From: an uncultured Polaribacter sp.
Lineage (GTDB): Bacteria > Bacteroidota > Bacteroidia > Flavobacteriales > Flavobacteriaceae
Direction: 5' to 3'
Assembly (NCBI GenBank): GCA_913050305.1
Contig: CAJXAS010000003.1
Location: 1 to 36,128 of the forward strand
DNA: 36,128 nucleotides
Under the pieces are notes generated by a model, which ran no database searches, was not told the origin of the DNA, and saw nothing but the letters and a program-made list of their open reading frames with translations. Both the position numbers and the translations under genes were made by a program. Positions 8,178-16,772 of the stretch are shown piece after piece (within the stretch, counting starts at the first letter, position 1; the number at the start of each line of letters is the position of its first letter).

Positions 8178-9923
8178 ATGAAAAAAACAATACTTATAAG
8201 CCTTCTTATTCTTTCTTTTTCTTGCAAAAACACAACAGAAAGCACCATCAATTTTACGACTAAATTCGAAAAGACAGCAGGAACAGAAACTCCAGAGTAC
8301 CAAGATATTATTTCTTATTACGAACAATTAGCTGCAGAATATTCCCAAATTTCTTTGTTTTCTTTTGGTCAAACAGATGCAGGTAAGCCTTTGCACTTAG
8401 TAGTTTATAGTGCTGAAGGAATATATAACGTTGATGAGATTACCACGTCAACAAAAAATAGAATTTTAATAAATAACGGCATTCATCCCGGTGAATCCGA
8501 CGGAATTGATGCCTCTATGTTACTATTAAGAGACATCGTACAAAATGATTCTTTGAAAAAAAAATATGCAAATTCTTTAATTGCTATAATTCCGGTTTAT
8601 AATGTGGGAGGTGCTTTAAATAGAAATGCACATACAAGAACAAATCAGAATGGGCCCGTTTCATATGGCTTTAGAGGAAACGCAAGAAACTTCGATTTAA
8701 ACAGAGACTTTATCAAACAAGACACTAAAAATGCAGCAGCATTTGCAGAAATTTTTCATACCATAAACCCTGATGTTTTTATAGACAATCATGTAAGTAA
8801 TGGCGCAGATTATCAATATGCACTTACCCATTTATTCACGCAACACAATAAATTAGGTGGCAACTTAGGTACATTTTTAGAAAATGAAATGCGTCCTGAA
8901 ATAGAAAAATCTTTACAAGAAAAAGAGATTCTAATAACACCCTATGTAAATGTTTGGGGCAATACACCTGAAGCGGGTTTTTCTCAGTTTTACGATTCTC
9001 CAAGATATTCAACAGGCTATACAACCCTATTTCATACGTTGGGTTTAATGGTAGAGACACACATGTTAAAACCCTACAAAATACGTGTAACGCAAACCTA
9101 TGAATTAATGCTCTCTACCTTAGATTTTATAGAAGAAAAATCAGAAAAAATAAAGAGTCTACGAGCAAACGCTGCTTCCGAAATTTTGCAGCATAAAACA
9201 TATCCTATTACCTATACAATAGATAAAGAAAACCCGACAATATTAAATTTTAAAGGATACGAAGCAACTAGTATAAAAAGCAAAGTAACCAGCGGTAAAA
9301 GGTTGTTTTATGATACCAAAAAGCCCTTTACAAAGGAAACAAACTACTATAATAACTATTTAACAGAAAAAGAAATAACCATTCCGAAAGCCTATATTTT
9401 ACAACAAGGTTGGCATAAAATTGTAGACCGATTAAAAAATAACAATATAAAATTTTCTACTTTTAATAAAGACACCACAATAAGAGTTCAAGTAAATCAT
9501 ATTTCAGATTATAAAACAAGAAATGCTGCGTATGAAGGACATTATTTGCATTACAACACAACAGTATCTGAAAGTACTAAAAAAATTACTTTTAGAACAG
9601 GTGACTTGTATATTCCTACCAATCAGAATGGAGTGCGTTATCTTTTAGAAACTTTAGAGGCTAGCGCCACAGATTCTTTTTTTAATTGGAATTTTTTCGA
9701 TACCATTTTACAGCGAAAAGAAGGTTATTCTGCCTATGTTTTTGAAGACATTGCAGCAGATATTTTAGCGAAAAATCCCGTAATTAAAAAACGATTTGAA
9801 GACAAACTTAAAAAAGAGGAAGCTTTTGCTAAAAACCCAAGAGCACAATTAGATTTCATTTATAAAAACTCACTACATTATGAAAAAGCACACCTACAAT
9901 TGCCTGTTTTTAAAATTTTCTAA
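8178..9923 (+). CDS. M14 family zinc carboxypeptidase, lipoprotein
   Basis: A predicted lipoprotein: basic start, hydrophobic core and lipobox LSFSC with Cys16 as the lipid-bearing residue. The mature part has the M14 metal ligands: His103 and Glu106 in NNGIHPGESDG, and His205 in FIDNHVSNG. NFDLNRDF (171-178) supplies the conserved Asn/Arg substrate-binding pair, and Glu293 in LGLMVETHMLKPY is the expected catalytic Glu. The peptidase domain covers about 40-320; the remaining 260 residues have no feature I recognise and may form an accessory beta-sandwich. The enzyme should cut C-terminal residues or act on peptide or cell-wall amides outside the cytoplasm; the substrate is not known. It is the first of three consecutive lipoprotein genes. 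Confidence 0.88.
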   Translation: MKKTILISLLILSFSCKNTTESTINFTTKFEKTAGTETPEYQDIISYYEQLAAEYSQISLFSFGQTDAGKPLHLVVYSAEGIYNVDEITTSTKNRILINNGIHPGESDGIDASMLLLRDIVQNDSLKKKYANSLIAIIPVYNVGGALNRNAHTRTNQNGPVSYGFRGNARNFDLNRDFIKQDTKNAAAFAEIFHTINPDVFIDNHVSNGADYQYALTHLFTQHNKLGGNLGTFLENEMRPEIEKSLQEKEILITPYVNVWGNTPEAGFSQFYDSPRYSTGYTTLFHTLGLMVETHMLKPYKIRVTQTYELMLSTLDFIEEKSEKIKSLRANAASEILQHKTYPITYTIDKENPTILNFKGYEATSIKSKVTSGKRLFYDTKKPFTKETNYYNNYLTEKEITIPKAYILQQGWHKIVDRLKNNNIKFSTFNKDTTIRVQVNHISDYKTRNAAYEGHYLHYNTTVSESTKKITFRTGDLYIPTNQNGVRYLLETLEASATDSFFNWNFFDTILQRKEGYSAYVFEDIAADILAKNPVIKKRFEDKLKKEEAFAKNPRAQLDFIYKNSLHYEKAHLQLPVFKIF

Positions 9924-9936
9924 AGTAGCCCAGTTT

Positions 9937-10443
9937 ATGAAATTTATTGTTTTTTTATGTGTACTATTTAATTTTATGAGTTGTATGAATACATCAAAAA
10001 CCCCTAAAATGAGTTTAAAAGAAATTGCAAAGGAACTCATGGCGCATTCAGAAAATGCAGCATTAATAACATTGGATAGCACAGGAGTTGCACATGTGCG
10101 CGCTATGGATCCTTTTTTGCCAGAAGATAATTTTACAGTTTGGATGGGAACAAACCCAAAGAGCTTAAAAGTTTCCCAAATTCAAAAAAATAAGCTGGTT
10201 TCACTTTATTATTTTGATAAAAAAAGTGCCGGCTATATTACATTACAAGGAGTTGCAACGATTGTAAATACAAAAGACAAAAAAGAGCAGTATTGGAAAA
10301 AGGAATGGAAAAACTTTTATCAAAATAGTACCACAGACTATGTATTAATCAAGTTTGTGCCCAATAAAGCCAAAATTATAAGTGAGAAGCACCAAGTTTT
10401 AGGCGATTCTATTACTTGGGAAGCACCAAAATTACCATTATAA
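9937..10443 (+). CDS. Pyridoxamine 5'-phosphate oxidase-like FMN-binding protein, lipoprotein
   Basis: I chose the ATG at 9937 (168 residues) because it gives a clean signal sequence, MKFIVFLCVLFNFMSC, with Cys16 as likely lipidation site; an upstream start at 9880 would overlap the M14 gene and bury that signal. The mature part has the split-barrel look of the general-stress/PNPOx family: SENAALITLDSTGVAHVRAM, then FTVWMGTNPKSLKVSQIQKN and KLVSLYYFDKKSAGYITLQG (by position about 36-55, 64-83 and 85-104). These proteins bind FMN, F420 or heme and reduce or oxidise small molecules, normally in the cytoplasm. An exported, membrane-anchored member is unusual. It sits 13 bases after the M14 gene. 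The FMN-binding claim is by family, not by a proven residue. Confidence 0.78.
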   Translation: MKFIVFLCVLFNFMSCMNTSKTPKMSLKEIAKELMAHSENAALITLDSTGVAHVRAMDPFLPEDNFTVWMGTNPKSLKVSQIQKNKLVSLYYFDKKSAGYITLQGVATIVNTKDKKEQYWKKEWKNFYQNSTTDYVLIKFVPNKAKIISEKHQVLGDSITWEAPKLPL

Positions 10444-10502
10444 AAATTCACAACATTATAAGCCTAGCAATAGCGTTTATTATTTTTAAACCCCTTAAAT
10501 TT

Positions 10503-11606
10503 ATGAAATATTTTTCAATTCTTGTTTTTATCTTATTATTTTTAGGATGTAAAAATTCTTCTGTAAAAATAATAAAAGAAACCACTTTTCATGTGGGAAC
10601 CTACACCGAAAAAGAAAGCAAAGGAATCTACAAATACAGTATTTCAAAAGATGGCAAACTAAAAAACAAAGGCTTAGTAGCTGCCATTACAAACCCGAGT
10701 TTTTTAGCAAAATCTAAGGATAATAGAACACTTTTTGCAGTTTCTGAAATCGACGAAAACGGCACTGGTTTTATACATTCTTACGAAATTAAAAATGATT
10801 CTTTACAAATGGTCAGTAAACAAGAAAGTGGTGGTGCTCATCCTTGTTTTATTGCTGTAAGTAAAGACAACTATATAATAACCGCCAATTATACTGGTGG
10901 AAATGTAGGTTTACTAAAAACTACTAAAACAGGTAAGGTTGCACCAATCTCTTTTATACAACAACATATAGGAAAAGGAAGTACCGAAAGACAAACCGCG
11001 CCGCACGCTCATTCTACTTGGTTTCATCCCACAAAAAACGAAGTCATCTCTATAGATTTAGGAACCAATGAATTGTGGTTTTCTACTATTGATACCACTA
11101 AAAATGAACTCGTTTATACAAGTCAGAAAAAATTAAAAATGTTAGATGGAGCGGGCCCAAGACATTTAACGTTTCATCCAAATAATAAATGGATGTATGT
11201 TTTAAATGAATTAAACAATACAGTTTCATTAGTAAAAGAAAAGAACAATGCATACTTTATAAAAACATCAATTACCACACTACCAGCAGGGTTTTCGACC
11301 GATAGTAAAGCTGCAGATATTCATATTTCTAAAGATGGAAAATTTTTATACACCTCTAACCGCGGTGCTGACTCTATCGCTATTTTTAAAGTAGATAATA
11401 CAAACGGAACATTAACAAGCATTGGTTACGCATCTGTTTTAGGAGTAAATCCTCGAAATTTTTCTCTTTCACCCGACGAAGAATTTCTTTTAGTTGCAAA
11501 TCAAGATACTAACAATATAATTTCTTTTAAAAGAAACCCATCTTCAGGAGCGTTAACTTTTGTCGATAAAATTTTTGCTCCTACTCCCGTATGTATTTTG
11601 TTTTAG
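10503..11606 (+). CDS. Seven-bladed beta-propeller lactonase (Pgl/YbhE type), lipoprotein
   Basis: The ATG at 10503 gives 367 residues beginning with a lipoprotein signal, MKYFSILVFILLFLGC, Cys16 being the anchor. A longer frame from 10416 opens on a non-ATG codon inside the previous gene and has no signal sequence, so I reject it. The mature protein resembles the YbhE-type 6-phosphogluconolactonase: HVGTYTEKESKGIYKY near the start, then PHAHSTWFHP, GAGPRHLTFHPNNKWMYVLN and VLGVNPRNFSLSPDEEFLLV, each marking a propeller blade. Cytosolic members hydrolyse 6-phosphogluconolactone in the pentose phosphate pathway. Being exported, this one probably acts on another sugar lactone or ring-shaped ester; this is inference. 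It begins 59 bases after the FMN-binding gene. Confidence 0.82.
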   Translation: MKYFSILVFILLFLGCKNSSVKIIKETTFHVGTYTEKESKGIYKYSISKDGKLKNKGLVAAITNPSFLAKSKDNRTLFAVSEIDENGTGFIHSYEIKNDSLQMVSKQESGGAHPCFIAVSKDNYIITANYTGGNVGLLKTTKTGKVAPISFIQQHIGKGSTERQTAPHAHSTWFHPTKNEVISIDLGTNELWFSTIDTTKNELVYTSQKKLKMLDGAGPRHLTFHPNNKWMYVLNELNNTVSLVKEKNNAYFIKTSITTLPAGFSTDSKAADIHISKDGKFLYTSNRGADSIAIFKVDNTNGTLTSIGYASVLGVNPRNFSLSPDEEFLLVANQDTNNIISFKRNPSSGALTFVDKIFAPTPVCILF

Positions 11607-11737
11607 TTTTTTTTCTAAAACAGATGTTACTAATTATACTTAATAAAAAATCTTATACGCACTAAAATTTTCTGTCCCTAAATTCCTCTAAAAACTTCAC
11701 TTTTATTCGTAACTTGTAAGTTCAAAATCAGCTACAA

Positions 11738-12202
11738 TTGGATATAAACTTATCAATTAACGGAAAATTGCACGCAGTACAGGTACAAGAAGACATGCCA
11801 TTGCTTTGGGTAATTAGAGATATTATAGGCTTAACAGGAACCAAATTTGGTTGCGGTGTTAGCCAATGTGGCGCTTGCTCTGTGCTTATCGATGGAAAAC
11901 TTACGAAGTCTTGTGGTATACCTGTTTCAGATGCCATTGAAAAAGATATTTTTACCATTGAAGGAAATTCAGAAAACTTAGAGTTCCTAAGGCAAGCTTG
12001 GACAGATGGAAATGTGCCGCAATGTGGGTATTGCCAATCCGGACAATTAATTGCTGCAACTTCTCTACTCGATTTAATAGAAAAACCAACCGATAAAGAT
12101 ATTGACGAAGCCATGAGTGCAAATATTTGCAGATGTGGAACCTATACAAGAATTAAAAAAGGAATTCATACTGCGGTAAAACTTAAAAACGAAACCAAAT
12201 GA
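11738..12202 (+). CDS. iorA: Molybdenum hydroxylase 2Fe-2S subunit (isoquinoline 1-oxidoreductase alpha type)
   Basis: Small iron-sulfur subunit that passes electrons from the molybdenum site to an acceptor. All eight cysteines for two [2Fe-2S] clusters are present: Cys39, 44, 47 and 59 (FGCGVSQCGACSVL.. and KSCG) for the plant-ferredoxin-type cluster, and Cys96, 99, 131 and 133 (PQCGYCQSGQ, ICRCGTYTRI) for the second. The start is taken as TTG at 11738: an in-frame stop lies just upstream and the next ATG (at codon 20) would cut away the first beta-strands, which match the family (DINLSINGKLHAVQV). It overlaps iorB by 4 bases (ATGA), indicating translational coupling. Length 154 is normal. 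Confidence 0.9.
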   Translation: MDINLSINGKLHAVQVQEDMPLLWVIRDIIGLTGTKFGCGVSQCGACSVLIDGKLTKSCGIPVSDAIEKDIFTIEGNSENLEFLRQAWTDGNVPQCGYCQSGQLIAATSLLDLIEKPTDKDIDEAMSANICRCGTYTRIKKGIHTAVKLKNETK

Positions 12203-14415
12203 GCACCATTCAAAAAATAGACAGAAGAGATTTTGTAAAGTTATTTGGTTTGGCTTCTGGTGGTATTATCTTAGGTTGTTCTGTCGCTGCAGATAGCAAA
12301 GATTTTATTCCTTCTGCACATATAACAGGTTTCAATCCTAATTTATTTATCCACCTCCAAAAAAATGGAAATATTATTTTAATTGCCTCCCGTTCAGAAA
12401 TGGGACAAGGTATTAGAACCTCATTAGCTTCTGCCATTGCAGAGGAATTAGAGGCAGATTGGCAATATATTTCTGTGGAACAAGCAATTGGTCATGAAAA
12501 ATACGGAAACCAAAATACTGACGGCTCTAGAAGCGTAAGAACACGCTTAGAACCAATGCGTAAAATGGGCGCAACTGCAAAAATGATGCTAATTACAGTT
12601 GCCGCAAAAAAATGGAATATTGCTACAACAGCTTGTAAAGCAGCTAATCATTTTGTAATAAATACAATTACAAACGAGCAAATTTTCTTTGGAGATTTAG
12701 CCGCAGATGCTGCCAAGCTTCCAATTCCAAAAGAAAAAAATATACAACTAAAAAAAGTTAAGGATTTTAAATTTATAGGTAAAAATTTAAAAAGTATCGA
12801 TTTAAAAGATTTTACACACGGCACCGCAACCTACGGAATTGATGTTCGCATACCTAATATGAAATTTGCTGCTATTACAAGATGTCCGGTTACTTTTGGC
12901 ACTGTAAAAACCTTTAACAAAGACAAAGCTGGAAAAGTTGCTGGCGTAGAGGCTATTTTTGAAATGCCAAGACTACTGCCACCAACAGGAAAATTTTTCG
13001 GAATGCTTGGTGGTGTTGCCGTAATTGCAAACAATACCTGGGCTGCTTTTCAAGGAAAAATAGCACTAAATATTGAATGGAATAAAGGAGTAAACGAGAA
13101 TTTTGATTCTGAAGAGTTTAAAAAAACACTAACCAAAAGAGTACAAAAAATAGGTAAATTAGTTCCTGGTATACGTGGAAATGTAAATACCGCCTTTGAC
13201 GCATCAGCAAAAACAATTGAGGCCACCTATCATGTTCCATTTTTGGCGCATGCACCAATGGAAGTACCTAATGCAACTGCCTGGTTTAAAGGTGATAAAA
13301 TAGAAGTATGGGCGCCAGTGCAAGATCCGCAAACAGCAAGAAGCGAACTAGCACATTTTTTTGAAATTCCGATTGAGAACATTACCGTAAACGTTACTTT
13401 TTTGGGTGGTGGATTTGGACGAAAATCAAAGTCTGATTTTGTAGTAGAAGCGGTTGCCATTTCTAAAAAAATAAATGCTCCGGTGCAAGTAGTCTGGACG
13501 CGTGAAGACGACATACAAAACAGCTTTTATCACGCTACAAGTGCACAATACTTAAAAGGTAGTCTTGACAGACAAGGAAAAGTAACTGGTTGGTTACAGC
13601 GCGTTGGCTTCCCTTCTATTGTATCTTCTTTTAAACCGTTATCTGAATATGGTTCTGGCTTTGAACTGAATCAAGGGTTTACAAACAACCCATATGCTAT
13701 AGAAAATTTTAGACTGGAAAACGTAAAAGCAGAAGCTAATTTAAGAATTGGCTGGATGCGATCTGTAGTGCATATTCATAGTGCTTTTGGTATCAATTCT
13801 TTTGTAGATGAATTGGCATTTGCAGCACAAAAAGATCCGGTACAATTTCATTTAGACTTGCTTGGAAAAGATAGAATCATAGAGGGAAAATCAAAATTTC
13901 CTTTCAATTCGAAACGTTTTAAGAACGTATTAACCACCACTGCTAAAACAGCAAATTGGGGAGAAAAATTACCAAAAGGGCACGGCTTGGGCATTGCGGT
14001 GCATTATAGTTTTTACAGTTATATAGCTACCGTGGTTGAAGTTTCTGTGCTTGACAAAAAAGTAAAAGTAGAAAATATTTGGACCACCATAGATTGTGGT
14101 TTGGCTTTAAATAAAGACAATATTAAAAATCAGTTAGAAGGTGCCGCTATTTTTGGAATGTCTTTGGCCTTGTATGGTAAAATATCTGCTAAAGAGGGCG
14201 CTATTACACAAAATAATTTCTATGATTATCAAATGACACGCATGAAAGATGCACCAAAAATTCATATCAATATTGTAGATGCTATGCACGAGCCGCCGAC
14301 TGGCGTTGGCGAGCCCGGTGTTCCTGTAATTGCACCTGCAATTTGCAACGCTATATTTAATGCTACTGGAGAACGTGTTCGAAGTTTGCCGTTAAGTGAG
14401 TTAGGGATGGTTTAG
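12199..14415 (+). CDS. iorB: Molybdopterin-binding subunit of aldehyde/xanthine dehydrogenase family (IorB type)
   Basis: Large subunit carrying the molybdopterin cytosine dinucleotide site, which hydroxylates an aldehyde or N-heterocycle using water. The N-terminus has twin arginines (Arg9-Arg10 in KIDRRDFVKLFG), a hydrophobic stretch and LGC with Cys27, so export by the Tat system, perhaps with lipidation, is likely. Matching family elements are RSEMGQGIRTSLASAIAEEL, AHAPMEVPNATAWF, GGGFGRKSKSDFVVEAV and near the end TGVGEPGVPVIAPAICNA, in which Glu705 is the expected catalytic base. The 738 residues match the IorB/aldehyde-dehydrogenase type. The substrate cannot be told. A third cytochrome c subunit, common in related operons, is absent. 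A hairpin follows at 14427. Confidence 0.9.
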   Translation: MSTIQKIDRRDFVKLFGLASGGIILGCSVAADSKDFIPSAHITGFNPNLFIHLQKNGNIILIASRSEMGQGIRTSLASAIAEELEADWQYISVEQAIGHEKYGNQNTDGSRSVRTRLEPMRKMGATAKMMLITVAAKKWNIATTACKAANHFVINTITNEQIFFGDLAADAAKLPIPKEKNIQLKKVKDFKFIGKNLKSIDLKDFTHGTATYGIDVRIPNMKFAAITRCPVTFGTVKTFNKDKAGKVAGVEAIFEMPRLLPPTGKFFGMLGGVAVIANNTWAAFQGKIALNIEWNKGVNENFDSEEFKKTLTKRVQKIGKLVPGIRGNVNTAFDASAKTIEATYHVPFLAHAPMEVPNATAWFKGDKIEVWAPVQDPQTARSELAHFFEIPIENITVNVTFLGGGFGRKSKSDFVVEAVAISKKINAPVQVVWTREDDIQNSFYHATSAQYLKGSLDRQGKVTGWLQRVGFPSIVSSFKPLSEYGSGFELNQGFTNNPYAIENFRLENVKAEANLRIGWMRSVVHIHSAFGINSFVDELAFAAQKDPVQFHLDLLGKDRIIEGKSKFPFNSKRFKNVLTTTAKTANWGEKLPKGHGLGIAVHYSFYSYIATVVEVSVLDKKVKVENIWTTIDCGLALNKDNIKNQLEGAAIFGMSLALYGKISAKEGAITQNNFYDYQMTRMKDAPKIHINIVDAMHEPPTGVGEPGVPVIAPAICNAIFNATGERVRSLPLSELGMV

Positions 14416-14426
14416 TTTAAAAAATA

Positions 14427-14460
14427 AAAAAAGCTCAACTAATACTAATTGAACTTTTTT
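14427..14460. terminator. Bidirectional terminator between iorB and the SulP gene
   Basis: Arms 14427-14440 and 14447-14460, 6-nt loop. On the plus-strand RNA two C/A mismatches interrupt the stem; on the minus-strand RNA the same positions become G-U pairs, so all 14 positions pair. It should thus work better for the SulP gene. A- and T-runs flank it on the outside. Confidence 0.7.
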
Positions 14461-14486
14461 TTATCTATTTTATTTAATATTTTTTC

Positions 14487-16115
14487 TTAAAACTTATACT
14501 CACCTAGAGGCTTCGGAAAGTCCTCAGGATTTGCAGCTAAATGATATCTCGGATCATCAATATCCTCTTCGATAACACCTTTAAAAATGGGAGATGCTTT
14601 GTAAAGTAAGACTTTACAATCTTCACTTAAATGTTTTAATATTACCTTTTTACCAGCTGCTTGATATTTTTCTACCAAAGCAAAAATGGCTTCTATTGCA
14701 GAATGATCTGAAATACGTGCTTCTATAAAGTCTATTTCTATCATTTCTGGATCTGTTTTTATAGCAAACTTTTCATTAAAAGCAGTAATACTTCCAAAGA
14801 ATAAAGGTCCCCAGATTTCATAGACCTTAGTACCATCCTCTTTAAAACGTTTTCTAGCTCTAATCTTCTTTGCATTTTCCCATGCAAATACCAAAGCACT
14901 TACAATTACTCCAGAAATAACGGCAATTGCCAAATCGAAAATTACAGTCATGGCAGAAACTAAAATCAATACAAAAAGATCTGTTTTAGGTATTTTATTA
15001 AGAATTCTAAAACTAGACCATGCAAATGTACCTATTACAACCATAAACATTACACCAACCAAAGCTGCAATTGGAACTTGCTCTATATAAGAAGATCCAA
15101 AAAGAATAAACATCAGTAACATAACAGCAGCAGTAATACCAGACAAACGTCCACGACCACCACCTTTTATATTTATAATAGATTGCCCAATCATAGCACA
15201 TCCACCCATTCCGCCAAACAAGCCTGTAAGTATATTTGCACCACCTTGTGCAACACATTCTCTATTAGAGTTTCCACGCGTCTCTGTTAAATCGTCTATT
15301 AAATTTAAGGTCATTAAAGACTCAATTAAACCAATAGCCGCTAATATTAATGCATATGGGAAAATAAATTTTAAAGTTTCAAAATTCATAGGGATGTTAG
15401 AAAAAGTTTCTAATACAGGTACTGGAAAACCTCCTTTTAGACCTTCACCTCCGCCATCTTTAATAAAAGAACCAACAGTTGCTACGTCTAAGCTTGAAAA
15501 GATTACAATTCCTGTAACTACTAGAATAGCAATCAATGCTTCCGGTAATTTTTTTGTAAATTTTATTTTTGGTAAACCCCACATAATTAACATGGTTAAA
15601 GCAACCAATCCAATCATGTATCCTAATGAAAATCCTTCTAACCAGACTTTTTCTCCACCAACTGTCTGCTTAAACATTCCTAATTGGGATAAAAAAATCA
15701 CAATGGCCAGACCATTTACAAACCCCATCATTACAGGATGTGGAATTAGACGTACAAATTTACCAAGCTTTAAAACACCTGCCAAAACTTGAATCACTCC
15801 CATTAAAATAACGGTTAAAAAAAGATAATACAAACCTAAATTTTCATCAGGACTCCCCATCGCATTTCCTTGAGCAACTAAAGACACCATTACAACTGCT
15901 AATGCACCAGTTGCTCCCGAAATCATTCCTGGCCTTCCTCCAAAAATAGAAGTAATTAAACCCACCATAAACGCGGCATAAAGCCCTACGAGCGGATCTA
16001 CACCTGCTACAAATGCGAAGGCTACAGCTTCTGGAACTAATGCTAATGCCACCGTAATTCCCGATAACACATCATTTCTTACATTATTTACTCTTTTAAT
16101 AATGAATTCAGTCAT
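14487..16115 (-). CDS. SulP family anion transporter with STAS domain
   Basis: Inner-membrane carrier of the SLC26/SulP family, which moves sulfate, bicarbonate or similar anions, often with Na+ or H+. The 542 residues hold about 10-14 hydrophobic helices. The N-terminal signature is near 18-60 (GITVALALVPEAVAFAFVAG, then LVGLYAAFMVGLITSIFGGR), and ATGALAVVMVSLV follows. The C-terminal cytoplasmic STAS domain covers about 430-525 (KTDPEMIEIDFIEARISDHS..). Substrate cannot be fixed from sequence; a BicA-like bicarbonate role is attractive in a proteorhodopsin-bearing marine bacterium but is only a guess, and no cysteine-synthesis genes are nearby to suggest sulfate. A TATCTTTG box lies 27 bases before the ATG. 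Confidence 0.92.
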   Translation of the reverse strand: MTEFIIKRVNNVRNDVLSGITVALALVPEAVAFAFVAGVDPLVGLYAAFMVGLITSIFGGRPGMISGATGALAVVMVSLVAQGNAMGSPDENLGLYYLFLTVILMGVIQVLAGVLKLGKFVRLIPHPVMMGFVNGLAIVIFLSQLGMFKQTVGGEKVWLEGFSLGYMIGLVALTMLIMWGLPKIKFTKKLPEALIAILVVTGIVIFSSLDVATVGSFIKDGGGEGLKGGFPVPVLETFSNIPMNFETLKFIFPYALILAAIGLIESLMTLNLIDDLTETRGNSNRECVAQGGANILTGLFGGMGGCAMIGQSIINIKGGGRGRLSGITAAVMLLMFILFGSSYIEQVPIAALVGVMFMVVIGTFAWSSFRILNKIPKTDLFVLILVSAMTVIFDLAIAVISGVIVSALVFAWENAKKIRARKRFKEDGTKVYEIWGPLFFGSITAFNEKFAIKTDPEMIEIDFIEARISDHSAIEAIFALVEKYQAAGKKVILKHLSEDCKVLLYKASPIFKGVIEEDIDDPRYHLAANPEDFPKPLGEYKF

Positions 16116-16142
16116 ATTTTCTTAATGCTTTTTAGAAGCTGG

Positions 16143-16150
16143 CAAAGATA
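16143..16150 (-). promoter_or_regulatory. Predicted -7 box for the SulP gene
   Basis: Minus-strand TATCTTTG, an exact TAnnTTTG match, lies in the 53-base gap between the Nudix stop and the SulP ATG. It suggests that SulP has its own promoter rather than depending on the Nudix transcript. Confidence 0.5.
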
Positions 16151-16168
16151 GATGGTTTTTCGAGAATA

Positions 16169-16771
16169 TCACATTTTCAGGAAAGTATCATACACCAATT
16201 CAATATTTTTGTATGAATTTTTAAGTGCTTTTGTAATTGCTGCTTCATTTTTAAAAGCAACTTCAGTAATTCCTTCATCTAATTGCGGCGTTAGTTCACC
16301 TTCATAATCTGAAGTCATTACAAACCAAAACGTTTCTTTTAATTTCATTCCGTTTTGGAAATACACATGATAAGTTGTTAATAAAGGTTTTACTAACTTT
16401 AAATTAAAAATACCACACTCCTCTTCTACTTCTCTTATAGCAGTCTCTTTTACTGTTTCTCCTTTTTCGATTCTGCCCTTTGGCAAATCCCATTTATAAG
16501 ACCTGTAGATAAATAAAATTTCATTTTTTGGATTTAAAACTAGACCCCCAGCTGCAGAAACGACATTAAAAGTGTTCAATAATTCTTGCCAACCCCTTTC
16601 TAAATCAGGTGTGTATAAATTAATGCCTTTAAGTTTTCTGTCTTTAAGTTTATGTATAATTTCTTCAATAACAATATCCTTCAATAGGTAGACAGGATAC
16701 TTATTCTCTTTTATTTGAGAAGATGTTAAAAAAATTGGTTTATCATTTACAAAAACTACATACATTTGCAT
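16169..16771 (-). CDS. Nudix hydrolase
   Basis: Hydrolyses nucleoside-diphosphate-linked compounds. The Nudix box is complete: GRIEKGETVKETAIREVEEECGI read as G-x5-E-x7-REV-x-EE-x-G-I, at about residues 117-139 from this start. Length 200. An N-terminal region of about 75 residues before the Nudix fold (with GINLYTPDLERGWQELLNTF) is less conserved and may set the substrate. I take the ATG at 16771; ATG 16765 two codons on is also possible, whereas a TTG at 16786 would overlap pyrE. With the chosen start, only one base separates this ATG from the divergent pyrE ATG. Substrate unknown. Confidence 0.9.
   Translation of the reverse strand: MQMYVVFVNDKPIFLTSSQIKENKYPVYLLKDIVIEEIIHKLKDRKLKGINLYTPDLERGWQELLNTFNVVSAAGGLVLNPKNEILFIYRSYKWDLPKGRIEKGETVKETAIREVEEECGIFNLKLVKPLLTTYHVYFQNGMKLKETFWFVMTSDYEGELTPQLDEGITEVAFKNEAAITKALKNSYKNIELVYDTFLKM
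16735..16768 (+). promoter_or_regulatory. Predicted pyrE promoter, inside the Nudix gene
   Basis: TTG at 16735-16737 and TACATTTG at 16761-16768 (23-base spacer) match the -33/-7 pattern. The box ends four bases before the pyrE ATG, so transcription should begin at or next to the start codon. The whole element lies within the first codons of the Nudix gene on the other strand. Confidence 0.6.
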
Positions 16772-16772
16772 T

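Noticed and set aside
9880..9936. Upstream start for the FMN-binding lipoprotein
   Set aside because: It would overlap the M14 gene by 44 bases and place charged residues before the signal sequence.
10416..10502. Longer N-terminus for the lactonase from a start at 10416
   Set aside because: It begins on a non-ATG codon inside the previous gene and hides a clear lipoprotein signal starting at the ATG at 10503.
11598..11623. Hairpin after the lactonase stop as a terminator
   Set aside because: About 9 bp with one G-U pair, an all-T loop and no T-run after the stem; it could be chance in AT-rich DNA.
15394..15792. 132-codon plus-strand frame opposite the SulP gene
   Set aside because: Composition reflects the reverse of membrane-helix codons; no domain, no promoter, and fully inside a confident gene.
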